DNA of 64,000 nt from Hedera helix (Eukaryota > Streptophyta > Magnoliopsida > Apiales > Araliaceae): contig OX359267.1 of NCBI GenBank assembly GCA_947179155.2, positions 41,088,292 to 41,152,291 of the forward strand, read 5' to 3'. The position numbers and the translations under genes were made by a program. The notes under the pieces were generated by a model. It searched no databases. It was given only the letters and a program-made list of their open reading frames with translations, and was not told where the DNA came from. Positions within the stretch are counted from its first letter, which is position 1. Every line of letters starts with the position of its first letter. Positions 46,958-58,789 of the stretch are shown piece after piece.

Positions 46958-47546
46958 ATATGAATCTTATATTGGATAAATTTAAAAGTGTAGATAATTT
47001 AATAATTAATTATGATGATGTCTCAACTTAATATGTTAACTTTTTAGGTGAGAATATGATATAACATGTTTATTGGATTAGTCTACACAGGTGTGCGTTG
47101 CATTGGTAATAAATTGATGTGGAATGGATTGTACAATTTCGCTACATGTGATATCATAGCTCATGGTTTGATGGACCAAAGTATCATGGTGGAGCATTCA
47201 CAAACTGCATGTTATTCTTTTCTCACAGTGGAGCAAAAAGAGTTTTGTCGGGTGGAACACCAGGAGATCATTCACGTGTTTGTCACTATGCGATGGAGTT
47301 GAGTTGGGTGGAATACAAGGAGATCACTTACGCGTTTTTCACTACATGATGAATATGATTTGAGTTGAGTGAAATAGTCTCAAGATGCCTCTGAAAAGCT
47401 GTAAAGGGTGAAGGGTTCACAAGGAAAAAGGTTGTACGTTCACGTTTGCCTCTAATATGATAGAATAGTATTAGAGTCGAGTAAGGTTGTAATCCCATGT
47501 TTGTCTCTAGCGTGGTGGAGTAGTATTAAAGTCGAGCAGGGCTAAG

Positions 47547-47671
47547 GGTGTTCAACCGGTTGGACCGGTTCTGTACCGATTAATACCGAAAATAATAATA
47601 ATAATAATAATAATTATTATTATTATTATTATTAGTATTGTTGTTATTGTTGTTATTATTATTAATTATTT

Positions 47672-47725
<54 letters not shown>

Positions 47726-47870
47726 TTTTAAAAAATAGGATAATTGGTACAGTCCAGTATATACCGGACCACCAAATGTCCAAACCGGTACGGGACCAGT
47801 CACTATTTATACCGAATCGTCCCATTCGATATACCCGAAATACCGGTTGAACCGATTTTTTTAAACACCC
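47547..47870. mobile_element. MITE with a palindromic AAT/ATT repeat core
   Basis: The ends are inverted (GGTGTTCAACCGG on the left, CCGGTTGAACCG then AAACACCC on the right), with ACCGGT words near both. A 5-bp word CTAAG flanks both sides (47542-47546 and 47871-47875). The centre is an (AAT)n, (ATT)n, (AAT)n run at 47590-47722 that can fold back on itself. The ends resemble plant hAT-type MITEs, but a clean 8-bp duplication is not visible, so the superfamily is uncertain. It sits in the interior of TRIM-like element A. Confidence 0.6.
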
Positions 47871-48359
47871 CTAAGCAAGGCCAACTCTTAAAGGGACTCA
47901 AAAGAAAGTGTATTTAATGATGACTACTCTAGTATAATACTTGTGATGTGTATTCAAGTAAAATGTGGAGATTATTGAGATATTTCACATGAATCTCATA
48001 CCAAATAAATTTAAGAGTATAAATGGATTAATAAATATGATGTAGTCTCAACCTAATAGATTAACCTTTTATGTGAGGAGGTGATCCAACATACTTATTA
48101 GGTCAGTTTACACTAGTGTGCACTGCACGCATCGGTGGTGAATTGGTATGGGATGAATCGTACAATTTCATTACAAGTATTGTTGAGGGAGAATCGAAGA
48201 GCCTACGGGTCGTCTGGGCTTACATAAGATACTAACGCACATGTTAATTTAGAACCTAACTTGACTTAAAAGCTTAAGTTATTAGGTCTTAGGTCTTAGA
48301 TTTATTCATATATATTAATTCTTCACTATTTCATTAATTATTTGATGTAGGACTCCAAC

Positions 48360-50886
48360 TGTTACACCCCCAAATCTGGGCCCATACAGCCCAAATTTGA
48401 GTTGTCAAAATACACAACAACTATTACAATACAACGTACCACAATACAGTATTCAAATAATACACAACTAAGTCTTCATTATTATTTTCGCACTATTTTA
48501 CAACTTATGAAGACTAATACAGCTACAACTCGGACATTCACTTCAACCCCCGACTAGATCCAGCCACTCTCTCATTTTCTGTTGAAAAATAATGAAACAA
48601 AAAGAAAGGTGAGCTCAAATAGCACAGTAAAGAATATCATGACTAAGATAATGATAAATAAATTATCGTTAACCTTCAACAGTTGAGTTTTTGTTAGAAT
48701 AATTTAAACAACAAATTTTAATTCAACAACTGCAGTTAAGTTCTTAAACAAAGTTCAGATCAACAATTGCAGCAGAATAACAATCATTAGAAAAATTATC
48801 TAGACTATGATGTTCACTCGCTTCTCTTTTTAAGAAAAACATCATCAACTTTTATCATCTGAAACACCACTGACCATGATAATACAATTTTATAGTTCCT
48901 GGTCATAATCATGTAAGTCTACAGTTCATTTTTTCACTACGGGCCAAAGATATTCAATATAACACCAACAGTCATGATTATACCAGTCTACAGCCTTTGG
49001 TCATAATCATACCAAATAACAGTTCATCTTTGCCCCAGGCCAAATAGAACTTTTACCACGTGCCATAAAAGACACGCCACCATTATATCGCCTTTATCCT
49101 ATTATCTGTGCCCATGCCACAAATATCTACAACAACTTGATTATGATTATTAGAATAACAACAGTGATATAAATGATAAACAGAAGAAACAGGATAAACA
49201 ATAAATATCATAAGTTTATAATTTTACTTTGCGCAGATTCAAATAATGTCCAAATTGTCAACATGATGTGGAGTGAAATTCAAAATGATATTCAAAATCC
49301 ATAGTTCAAAAGAAAGGTTTAGAAAAATAAAAAAGTTCAATTAAAATGATATTAGATGAAACACAAATTATTAAGGAACATATAATCATTTCAGAAGTTT
49401 TACCGAACAATACTTACCATAGTAAGTTTAAGAGTATAAAAGAAATGATATCCCTTACCGTAGTAAGTTTGAATAATGAAAGATGAAAAAGATGGTATCC
49501 CTTACCGTAGTAAATTTAAATAATAGAAGATGATATTCCTTACCTTATCACGTGACTGAATATTGATAAAAATGAGGTTGATCAACTTATATATTTATAA
49601 TATAATTAGTAATTACCACATATAAATTTCAAGGTGTGTGATAACTCATATATTATAAACTATCAAAATTATTTATATAATATAAATTTTTGTAGTGTGA
49701 AATAATAATTTTAAAAATAATTTTTTAAAATAATATTTCAAAATAAATCTTCCAAAGAAAGTTTTTTAAAATAAATCTTCTCAAAGAAGAGTCTTATAAA
49801 AGAAGATTTGTGAATACCGTGTGAAATAGGTATTTGTGCAATTACTACTCTTTAATAAAATACTTACTTGAAAAATGTATGCACTCTCTTTTGGTTTACA
49901 AACACTCAAGATAACCTTACTATTCTCAAAGAAAACTCACAAAATACTTGCAGAAATTTTTTATGTTTTAGATGTGATTTTTCTATTCAGCTGAAGAAGA
50001 TACTATGCGCGGTAAGTGGCTGGCGTGCTGCACGCCAGCTTGAGAATTCAAGGCAGCAGCCATCAGCCTGGCTGCTTTTTCCTTCACCAACTCCAGCAAT
50101 CATTTCCATGCCCATTTCTCATATGGCCCCCACAGAGGGCCCACATGTTTACTATTCAAAAAAATAATAATAATTTAATTTTTTTTATATTTATTTTTCT
50201 TCCTGTGGGTCTTATATATATATATATAATAAAATAGTGCTACAACAATAATTCAACAATATTGTAAGAAACACGTTACAGATCATTATTAATTTAATAA
50301 TATAAATTACTGTGTATTTGCTATTGTGACAATTATTATGTTCAATAATTTTAAAATACAGTGCAATAACAATTATTGGTTCAATGATATAAAATACAGT
50401 GTAATGATAATTATTGAATCAATAATACAAAATACTGTGTAGCAACAATTATTGATGAATACTGTGCAATGACCACATTATCAGATCAATAATATGAGAC
50501 ACTGTGCAATACCGTATGCTACTGTAAAATACTGTGTGCTATAGTAAAATACCATGAAATACTGTATGCTATTATTCTTTTATCACAGGGTATTCTAATA
50601 GTTAAAAGTGATAACATCGTTGACTATTTTTATTTAAAAATGTTACTTCTGTCGTTTTTTATATCCGACAAATATTCCGTTGTGGGGTCCACCAATGATT
50701 AGTTATTTCGGTGCCGTCATATGACCCGAATATTTCCCGACAAAACGAATATTGTCCAACAAAATAAAATTTGTATATAACATCCTTAACTTTTAACTTT
50801 GTCAATTTAACCACTTACTGTTTCAGAAAAAAAATATATATGAAGAAAAATTAAATTTTGTATTTCATAAAATTCGGGATCTTACA
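48360..50886 (-). mobile_element. Solo LTR of the same gypsy family as 37608-46957
   Basis: On the minus strand it begins TGTAAGATCCCG (50886) and ends GGGGGTGTAACA (48360), with the target duplication CCAAC at 48355-48359 and 50887-50891. It is alignable with the 3.1-kb LTRs along its length, with many substitutions and deletions, so it is an older insertion. A deletion of about 21 bases removes the TATA box (the minus strand reads GCGCATAGTATCTTCTTCAG where the full LTR has TTCTCCTATAAATAGCTTG inserted). The tandem array of the LTR is also missing. The frame at 49868-50167 is a chance product. Confidence 0.9.
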
Positions 50887-50931
50887 CCAACTCACTTGTG
50901 ATATCCTAACAATATTCCCCTCATAAGTGAG

Positions 50932-51205
50932 TCAACTTCCATCAAGAATTGAATATCTTTTCTTCAATCATCGTAGATCACCAATTCTCAAATAACCAAT
51001 ATCGGAACTAATTTTCGGCTAAACCTATCGAGAATTCAACATCATCGAGAGAGAACATCCATCGAGAGTCAACTTCCATCAATAATTGAATATCGTCTCT
51101 TCAATTACAGTAGATCACCAATTCTCAGATAACTAATTTCGAAATTAATTATCAGCTAAACCCATCGAAAATTCAAATTAACCATTGAGAGAACATTAAT
51201 GGAAG
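50932..51205. repeat. Two-copy tandem duplication, about 135-bp unit, inside element B
   Basis: Copies start GTCAACTTCCATCAA at about 50932 and 51068. Shared words are ATTGAATATC, GTAGATCACCAATTCTCA and TCAGCTAAACC-like segments. They differ at roughly one base in six to eight by eye. Confidence 0.75.
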
Positions 51206-51653
51206 AATCAACCCTTCATCGAGAATTCAACATCACTGCGTGTGTTTTGAAGAGACATTCTGGAATTAATTTCTGAACCACCGCGTATTCTTTTTTAAGA
51301 GGTTCATTAACTTGGGATCAATCTTTCATAATTTTGATACCAGTTATTGGGTGAAAATTGAGAATCCCGCGTGTCACGTGTATGTATACAAGATATTAAC
51401 ACACATCTTTGAAACTCAATTTGATTGGAAAAGACGATGCGTTTATGAAATTAATATATAGCTGTTGGCAAAAAGTATTTGGAAGTGTTTGAGCTTATTT
51501 TGACAAATGGATTCCGGGTGTCCTACTTTCAAAGTAAGGTTGAAGTAAACTAAAAGTAAATAATGTAATCTTTTGTAAATTATTATGTACTTTGTGAAAA
51601 GTTAAAGTGACTTTATCATCTCATTCTTACTTCGTGCAAGATATAAAAATAAT

Positions 51654-51761
<108 letters not shown>

Positions 51762-51770
51762 TGTATTTAT

Positions 51771-51945
51771 GTGTATTCCTGTGCATTGATAGGGAGCTAA
51801 ACATAGCAATTATTTCCCTTTCTGATTGATGCTAAACATAGCAATTATTTACCCCAACTTGCTAATCACAGAAATAAGTTCGTTTTTGTCTGTGCTTATT
51901 AATTGCTTAAATTTTACGTAATTTCGTAGTATTAAGCTAGATTAC

Positions 51946-51999
<54 letters not shown>

Positions 52000-52167
52000 T
52001 CCTGTGCATTGATGGGGAGCTAAACAAGTATTTCCCTTTCTGATTGATGCTAAACATAGCAATTATTTACCCAACTTGCTAATCACAGAAATAAGTTGGT
52101 TTTTGTCGGTGCTTATTAATTGCTTAAATTTTACATAATTTGGTAGTATTAAGCTAGATTACATAAT
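51771..52167. repeat. Two-copy duplication of about 175 bp separated by (AT)n(TG)n
   Basis: Copies are at about 51771-51946 and 51994-52167, starting GTGTATTCCTGTGCATTGAT. Between them is an (AT)n(GT)n microsatellite (51946-51998). The copy on the left is itself preceded by an AT run, so each copy follows a microsatellite, suggesting slippage or unequal exchange at the microsatellites. The second copy has a short internal deletion. Confidence 0.8.
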
Positions 52168-53695
52168 ACCTACAAAACTTCATTAGTGAGTTTTTGTTAT
52201 TTATAGAGAAAAAAAAGCCAACACATGTTGAAGTTGGCAATCGATCTTTTGCATCTTTCAAGAATTTATATAGTTAATCATCCTTTAAGAGAAATTTAAG
52301 ATGGGTAGTTTGTGTGATTGGCTACCTGAAAGTGAGTATCTCTAATTCTATGAGGAAGGATGGGCTGATACCTCTTTGACGGCCCATTCACTTGCTGAAA
52401 ATTCTAAAATGAGGTAATTTTTTTAATTTTTTCTTTTACTTGTATAAAAAACAAACATTAATTTCTTTATATGGATGTATTTTTTCCATAATCTGAAGAA
52501 CCAATATTAAGTACTTGCCTGCCAGCGTCCCAATCTAAACTCTTATTAAATGCGTGTTGGTGAAGTACTGCAATGATGGGATTAATTTCTTTTAACTAGT
52601 AAACTATAGAAAAAGTATATATATTTAAAATTAGTGAGAGAGTTTTTGGTAAATAATATTAACAAACTTTATAGTAATATCTGATAAAGTTTTAAGTTAT
52701 ACAAGCACACTTTCAGCAGCTGTAATTTTATTAAAGCTGCATGTTTTTACATATTTGAAATCTCAAAACATATCAACGGTATGATTTTGTTTCATATATA
52801 TTTCTAAAATAACAGTTGGTAATTAAGTAGTAATGACATAATAATAAAATTATAATATTATTTAAAAATATTGTGAAGTTTTATATTACTATAGTAAAAG
52901 GAGGACTCTTTTAATGAAATAAATTTATTTTTACAAGTTGGTGTCTTTTCATAAAACTGAGATATATTTTAGATGCATTTTATTTTAAATTAATCGATTG
53001 TGAATATGATCAGAGATATAATCTAATATAAATAACTTATCCTGTACCTAATTTTATCCCGCATAATCCGTCGATAAACATTACTTTGTAACTAAACAAT
53101 GTTAATACAACCCTTCAAGTTACATTGAATTGTCACGACTTGTCCCACAAACCACTTGCAATGTGGTGTAATCTGTCAAGTTATGGTCATGACTTATTGT
53201 CCTAGACTCCTAGCTAGTTTAGAATGTGGCCTTCCCCTTAAACTAGACCACTCGTTCAAATTTGTCATCAAGATTAAGGAAATATTCACGATATTCATTA
53301 TTATTATTCTCTAAGCTGACAAGGTCTAATCGAATTGGTTGGCAAATTGTATTATCACCTTCCCAAGAGCACGTCATTACGGTCCCCATGCACTGAATTC
53401 CTAAATGATATGCTAGGGACTTGACGAATTAATCCTATGGAAGACTGATAGTGAGATGATATAGAGATGTCAATGGCTTCATCTAATGGCATGGACTATA
53501 ATGAATTTTTTCATAGAATTAAAGGGATGAGAACTTTTGAATGTAGACCTCCTTTACAAATGTACCCCATCACAAAAAGCTAAAATCCGGGACAAAACTG
53601 GGTAGGAGGCAGGCAGGGCCATGATCCTTTAATTTGCTTTTGAAAAACTTAACTTGCATATTCTTAGTGTAAATTAGTCTACCATTTTAATGAAA
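52168..53695. other. AT-rich stretch without a supported gene
   Basis: A short frame at 52301 (MGSLCDWLPE, followed by GTGAGTATC that could be a splice donor) and a nearby segment EEGWADTSLTAHSLAENSKM are too short to call. No transposon borders were found. Confidence 0.4.
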
Positions 53696-54195
53696 AGAGT
53701 TAAATGCATTTTATATCTCTTAGTTTATCCTTATTTGATATTTTGATTCTATATTTTATAAATAGACACTTGGTATCTCACACTTTCAGCATACTGATAT
53801 ATTCCTCCGGTCAAAAAATTAGTAATTGGACTAATGGAATTAGACTTTTTTAACCCATGTGTTGTCTTTTCAAGAATAATAGTCTCACCATTGATATCCT
53901 TACCCATAAAAAGATAGCATGTGGGTCAAAACAATCTATTTATTTCAATCCGCTTAACGATTTTTAGCCAAATGATGTTATGTGTCAATGCCGTGAAAGT
54001 ATGAGATGCAAAGTGTTCATCTATAAGCTGTTAAATCCTTAGCCATAAAAAGATAGTACGTGGATAAAAACAACCTATTTTTATCAACCCTGTTATCAAT
54101 TTTTTGACCAAAAGATATCACGTGTCAGTGTGTTGATAGTGTACATTACAAAATATTCATTTATAAACCATGAGATGCAAAGTACATTTAACTCT
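53696..54195. mobile_element. MITE of about 500 bp with terminal inverted repeats
   Basis: The left end AGAGTTAAATGCATTTTATA and right end (inverted AGAGTTAAATGTACTTTGCA) pair over at least 35 bases (TATCTCTTAGTTTAT against CATCTCATGGTTTAT). Inside, a segment of about 130 bases is tandemly repeated (CCATAAAAAGATAG at about 53904 and 54039). Target duplication is unclear because A-runs flank it. Confidence 0.65.
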
Positions 54196-54982
54196 AAAAA
54201 AAATAACAATATAATATACTTAAATTCATCATCCTTAATTATTAACGTAATTTATAAGTATTTTGTGATGCATACTACTTTTTCCACACACACACACTCA
54301 CACGCACGCACACATATATATAACTCAATCCCCCTCCCACTGTTTTCCTTTCTATGGTGAATTTAATGGCAAGATTGATTCCACCATCTTAAAATTTCAC
54401 CTCAAAAGAAGAAGATATGAATTTCGACAAACATGTTTATGAAGCAAACTATATTCAATAGCAGACTGAAAGTTTATATATCATGGCTGGACGATACCAA
54501 TTTTGTGCTTGCCTGGCTGTTTTGTATTGGTGGTTGGGTCCCAGGTCCCATCCTTGTTGAAATATATATATACCCCCTGGCATAAATAACCATTACTTGC
54601 TGGGGTAAAGCTATTTTGATTTGAACAAGGGATCATTTATGTTACACCTCAATCACTAGTACCTGTCTATATTCATTCATGGTTGTTTGAAGTGCGATTG
54701 TAAATTCTAAGAGCTAGTATGAAACCTCAAAAGTATCTATCCTCACTATGATTGTGTCACAAACTTTTCTAATCTTTATGATTGGCCCCTTTTGCATGAC
54801 AAATTCCTATATCCACTTTCTTCCTCATTCTTTCTTTCACTTCTTTTATTTGTTATTAAAATATAGAAATATCCGGTATTTTATATCAATTAAAATTTCA
54901 TATATTGTATCCCGTAATTGATATCAATTAAAATTTCATATATTATAGTACCGTATAAAATAAAGGTAATAAGAAACTAGGG

Positions 54983-55317
54983 TTACGTTTGTTTATAAAA
55001 AATATACTTGAGATTTGACTATTTACTTTAATTTAATAATATTTTGCACTATTTAATCATTTGATGAGGGATTATTAATCCCTTAATGTTGGATTATTAG
55101 TCCCATAAAGCCATTTAATAGCTTAAAATGATAGAAACTATTAATCTCAAATTTTTTATGCGATTATATAATCCCACATAAATAGCCTTAGGAATAATAA
55201 AAAAAAATAGTCCATAGGACTATTTAATTCTCTATCATGGGATAAAACAGTCCAAAATAGTGTTAAATTAATACAAATAGTTTAATTTCAAATATATTTT
55301 TTGTAAACAAATATAGT
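54983..55317. mobile_element. MITE of about 335 bp with 40-bp inverted repeats
   Basis: The left end is GTTTGTTTATAAAAAATATA followed by CTTGAGATTTGACTATTTA. The right end inverted is ATTTGTTTACAAAAAATATA followed by TTTGAAATTAAACTATTTG. There is no coding capacity, and the superfamily is not determined. Confidence 0.6.
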
Positions 55318-55338
55318 CTAAATGACATATTCTACATG

Positions 55339-55339
<1 letters not shown>

Positions 55340-55399
<60 letters not shown>
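55340..55399. repeat. (AT)n microsatellite
   Basis: About thirty AT units followed by a short (CA)n. Confidence 0.95.
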
Positions 55400-55407
<8 letters not shown>

Positions 55408-55689
55408 AATAGTTGTACTTATATTCCTTACCATCAAAGTATAAGCCCCATTTTGTTTATGTAGTCGAATATAATAATATTATTTTTCTTTAAAGAGCCT
55501 ATAGCATAATAATTCAATTTTAGGAATAGGTTTCATCCTACGAGTCTAGAGAGAGTATGGAGAGAAGAAATTAGGGATAACTTGAGGAAAAGCTAGGTAT
55601 TTGAATTTTGACTTTTTATTGAAAAATAAATTCGAACATGAGATATTATATAATAAAGAGATATATTTACCATTAGCCTATCACCTTTA

Positions 55690-55693
<4 letters not shown>

Positions 55694-55758
<65 letters not shown>
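55694..55758. repeat. (AT)n(AC)n microsatellite
   Basis: An AT run followed by CA repeats. The minus-strand frame across it (YIYIYI) is not a gene. Confidence 0.95.
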
Positions 55759-55770
55759 TATATATATATG

Positions 55771-55855
55771 GTGTGTATAGCATGCACCAGTACATGATAA
55801 GATGTTATTGTCCCCTCATATGAGTCACTCATGTTTGGAAGTGTTTGCAATACAT
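55771..55855. repeat. Direct repeat left of the solo LTR
   Basis: Words GCATGCACCAGTACATGATAA and GTTTGCAATACAT recur at 56589-56674 on the other side of the solo LTR, about 90 per cent similar by eye. The pair looks like an older tandem duplication with the LTR inserted near the boundary. Confidence 0.8.
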
Positions 55856-55872
55856 ATATGTATGTATGTATG

Positions 55873-56557
55873 TGTAGACACAAAAATTATGTACCTTGTT
55901 AGGATTAGGATTCGTAGTTATGGTGAAGGTGAGAAACCCACAAAACATACAGAATTGGTTGAAAGATTGGAGAGGGGAGAAGAATTAGTGAGCAACTACC
56001 AAAGTAACACGTGACAGAACACTCAGGATCACGACATAACCGTTGGTGTCCGAGAGCCATGACAAGTGTTTCGAGTAAATTCAAGATAGGCAAGCCAACA
56101 CTTTCGTTCACACGATTTAGAGTTAATCACAAGTTCCCAATTCCTTCTAACTTATTCCTTATTTTTTAGAGAAAGAAAGAGCATTTAGATGGCCAAAGTT
56201 CTCAAAGTGTCAGAAGTCTCTTCACTTTATAAGGTCCAGGTCATGTGTCAAACACATGTCAAAAGGAAAATTTTCAAAAATATCCTTAATGACAAAAAAA
56301 ATCCTAAAATACCCCCAGTTACCCGGGTAATGCCCAAATCATCTAATTCTTCTAGCCACCAATCCAATCCCTCAATCGATTCTATAAAAAAAAAAAATGA
56401 GTTGCTCCCACGAGCCTTCTGTCTCGGGACTCGTGACAGCACCTCTCAAGTCTCATTTATTTATTTATGTCATGTTCATTCATTTTCGACTTTTCTGTCT
56501 TAGTTCATTAAATTCATTATGTTAAATGAAAACTCTAATTTTATACATGGGCTCACA
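55873..56557 (-). mobile_element. Solo LTR, family T copy 3
   Basis: On the minus strand it starts TGTGAGCCCATG (56557) and ends TGTCTACA (55873). The target duplication GTATG is perfect at 55868-55872 and 56558-56562. It matches the LTRs of the other T copies (GTGTCCGAGAGCC, CAGGTCATGTG). The TATA and palindrome region is damaged: the plus strand reads TTCACTTTATAAGGTCC where other copies have the palindrome and TATA box separated. It is 685 bp and lacks the minisatellite. Confidence 0.88.
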
Positions 56558-56588
56558 GTATGTATGTATATGTATATGTATATGTATA

Positions 56589-56674
56589 GTGTGTGTAGCA
56601 TGCACCAGTACATGATAAGCTATTATTGTCCCCTCATACGAGTCACTCAGGTTTAGAAGTGTTTGCAATACATT
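56589..56674. repeat. Direct repeat right of the solo LTR
   Basis: Partner of 55771-55855. It is preceded by TATGTATATGTA repeats that overlap the target duplication. Confidence 0.8.
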
Positions 56675-57167
56675 AGACAAAGGGAGATTAATTTCTCTCA
56701 TTCTATTACAACACAGAAAAGTGTATAAACAATGTTACTAAAGCTTAGCGGGCGACCATAGACATGATGAAACTAAAGTAATGTAAAGGTAATCAAAGTT
56801 AGCAAGCAGTAGCTTCAATGATATCATTTGATTTGATAACAGGTACAACATTGGTTTAACGATTGCCAATTAATCCCACGTGCCCCTTAAACTTATGAAT
56901 TTTAGTGCAACAATTGAGTTATGATAGTGGTTAGAGTCAAAAAAGAAGAAACATTAGTCCCACTATCCCATAAAATCCAAAACGACTATCTTCCCAAAAA
57001 AGTCTAAAGTATAAAATTCAAACGTATAATACTAAGTAGTGATAATTTTACACTCGATCAAAATATTTAAGTGGAATCTATTACTTTTATTAAAAGAAAA
57101 TAAAATTATTAATTTTTTTACATAGGATCAATTGTGACATGACAAATTAAAATTTATTTATACTCTG

Positions 57168-57975
57168 TGTGAACCTATGAATAAAATTATGGTTCACATT
57201 GAATGAACTAAAACAATAACTAACGAATAACGAATAACAAACGAATGGATAATAAACGAATGAAGCTCGAAAAAGACGAAATAAAGATCCCCTAGGGTTC
57301 GCTCCCTTAGGGTGGATCCCCTTAGGGTGGTCTTTTTTCGTCCTGTGATGACTTTCTTTGATAATGAAATTAATTTATTCGATCTTAAAAGTATAATTTA
57401 AGAGGTGTTGTCATGAGTCCTAATGCAGAAAGCTCATGACAACTTGTATTGGCAATCAGTTGAGGGATTTGATTGGTGGCTAGTAGAATTGGATGATTTG
57501 GGCACTACCCGAATAACCCGGGGTATTTTGAAAATTTTCCTATCATTAAGGGTATTCTTGGAATTTTCCCTTTTTGACATGTGCTTGGCACATGACCTGG
57601 AGCCTATAAATACCCTTTCACTTGACAAGTGAAGGGACTTTTGACACTTGGAGAACTTTGGTCATCTAAACGCTCTTTCTCTATCTGAAAAACAAGGAAT
57701 AAGTTGGAAGGAATTGGAAACTTGTGATCGACTCTGAATCTAGTGAACGAAAGTGTTGGTTTGCCTATCTTGAATTCACTTGAAACACTTGTCACGGCTC
57801 TCGGATATCAACGGTTACACCGTAATCCTGAGAGTTCTGCCACGTGTTACTCTGGTAGTTGTTCACCAATTCTTCTCCCCTCTCCAATATTTCAACCGAT
57901 TATGTATCCTTTATGGGTTTCTTGCCTCCACCATAACTACGAACCCTAGCAAGGTACACAATTTCCGTGCCTACA
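57168..57975 (+). repeat. 5' LTR of family T copy 4
   Basis: The TATA box is at 57605-57612. A palindrome with arms TTTCACTTG and CAAGTGAAG lies at 57615-57634. Confidence 0.83.
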
Positions 57976-58239
57976 TTATTTTTGCGACTTTGTTGGGGAG
58001 GTGAGAATTTGTGAATGGTATGCCCACGACTTAGACTGGGAGAGCCACAAGAAAAGATTCACCGATTACGAGCAGCACTTCACCGCAAATGCCTGATCAA
58101 CAACTCACTAGTGTCATTGCTAGTTAAGTCGAATTTGTTTCTGTTCGAGATAGTGACATGTCACCATTATTTTGGGGCTCTAGAGTGATAGTTGGAATTT
58201 GTTGAGTTTTCGTTGTTAGAGGTGCGTTTTGAGTGTTCT

Positions 58240-58720
58240 CGGTTCAGAATTGGGATGACATGAAGTTACAATTTTTTAAGAAGTTTTTCAATGTGTAGAA
58301 ACAGGTGACCATAGTAGAGCTAATGAGAATCACACAGAAATCAAGCAAGGGGTTATTAAACTATGTAGATAGATTCAGGACTCAAGCACAGAAGTGTATA
58401 GAACTAATTGAAGAAAAGAACCTCGTCAGCATATGCAACAACGGTGCTCTGGATGCCTTCAGGCCCCACCTTATTACCAAGGCTTGCGACTCCTTCACAA
58501 CACTTGCATCATTTGCATAGGATTTGGGAGGAATTGAATTATTACCTGAGAACCACGAGACCGTTACGTGGAAGGGTAAGAGGACAACTACTGCGACTTT
58601 ACCAGATTCTCAGCTAAAGCCACAAGGGGGACAAGAGGGAAAAGAATGAAAATAATCTGGAGCCGTCAGCCATTACCTGTAGTGAGACTGCGTGCTAGAC
58701 CAGCCATTGTTAAATAAGTT
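58240..58720 (+). pseudogene. Gag remnant of family T copy 4
   Basis: Readable parts are WDDMKLQFFKKFF-like sequence at 58252-58290, then TIVELMRITQKSSKG, LNYVDRFRTQAQKCIELIEE and NLVSICNNGALDAFRP (58305-58480), which match the gag of copy 1 closely. The upstream gag part of copy 1 (MADQQLMG onward) is mostly missing: a short DMSPLF-like segment joins directly to the capsid part. Confidence 0.6.
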
Positions 58721-58789
58721 ACTTTCTTGTTTTGATCTATCTCTTGATATTATTAAATAAATGCATTATATCTTGAGCAAAGAACTTAT

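Larger units (their letters stand above)
37589..48175 (+). mobile_element. TRIM-like non-autonomous LTR element A, split by a gypsy element
   Basis: With the gypsy element (37608-46957) and one ATATG copy removed, the left LTR is 37589-37607 plus 46963-47146, exactly 203 bp. The right LTR is 47973-48175, also 203 bp. Shared words are TATTGTGATATTTTATATGA against TATTGAGATATTTCACATGA, GTCTCAAC.TAATA, and TACAATTTC.(T/C)TACA. After the left LTR comes TGATATCATAGC (47149-47160), a mutated form of the initiator-Met primer site. A purine word (GTGGAGAT) precedes the right LTR. The interior (47147-47972) has no coding capacity and holds a MITE. The copia-like affiliation is inferred from the primer site and the following bases. 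Confidence 0.65.
48181..51470 (-). mobile_element. TRIM-like non-autonomous LTR element B, split by a solo gypsy LTR
   Basis: On the minus strand the 3' LTR runs from TGTTAGGATATCACAAGTGA (50911 downwards) to CCCTCAACA (48181). It is interrupted by the solo LTR 48360-50886 and is about 200 bp without it. A purine tract (GAGGGGAATAT, minus strand) directly precedes it at 50912-50922. At 51333-51345 the minus strand reads TAACTGGTATCAA, an LTR end followed by the start of an initiator-Met primer site. Beyond it, 51346-51440 matches the LTR (AAGATATTAACACACAT against AAGATACTAACGCACATG), so it is a truncated 5' LTR. The interior holds a 135-bp tandem duplication and no gene. It abuts element A at 48175-48181. 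Confidence 0.5.

Noticed and set aside
49868..50167. 99-codon frame in the solo LTR
   Set aside because: It lies across the degenerate LTR with no counterpart frame in the full-length LTRs.
52301..52430. Possible small gene (MGSLCDWLPE, then EEGWADTSLTAHSLAE)
   Set aside because: It is too short, has an in-frame stop between parts, and no recognised family.
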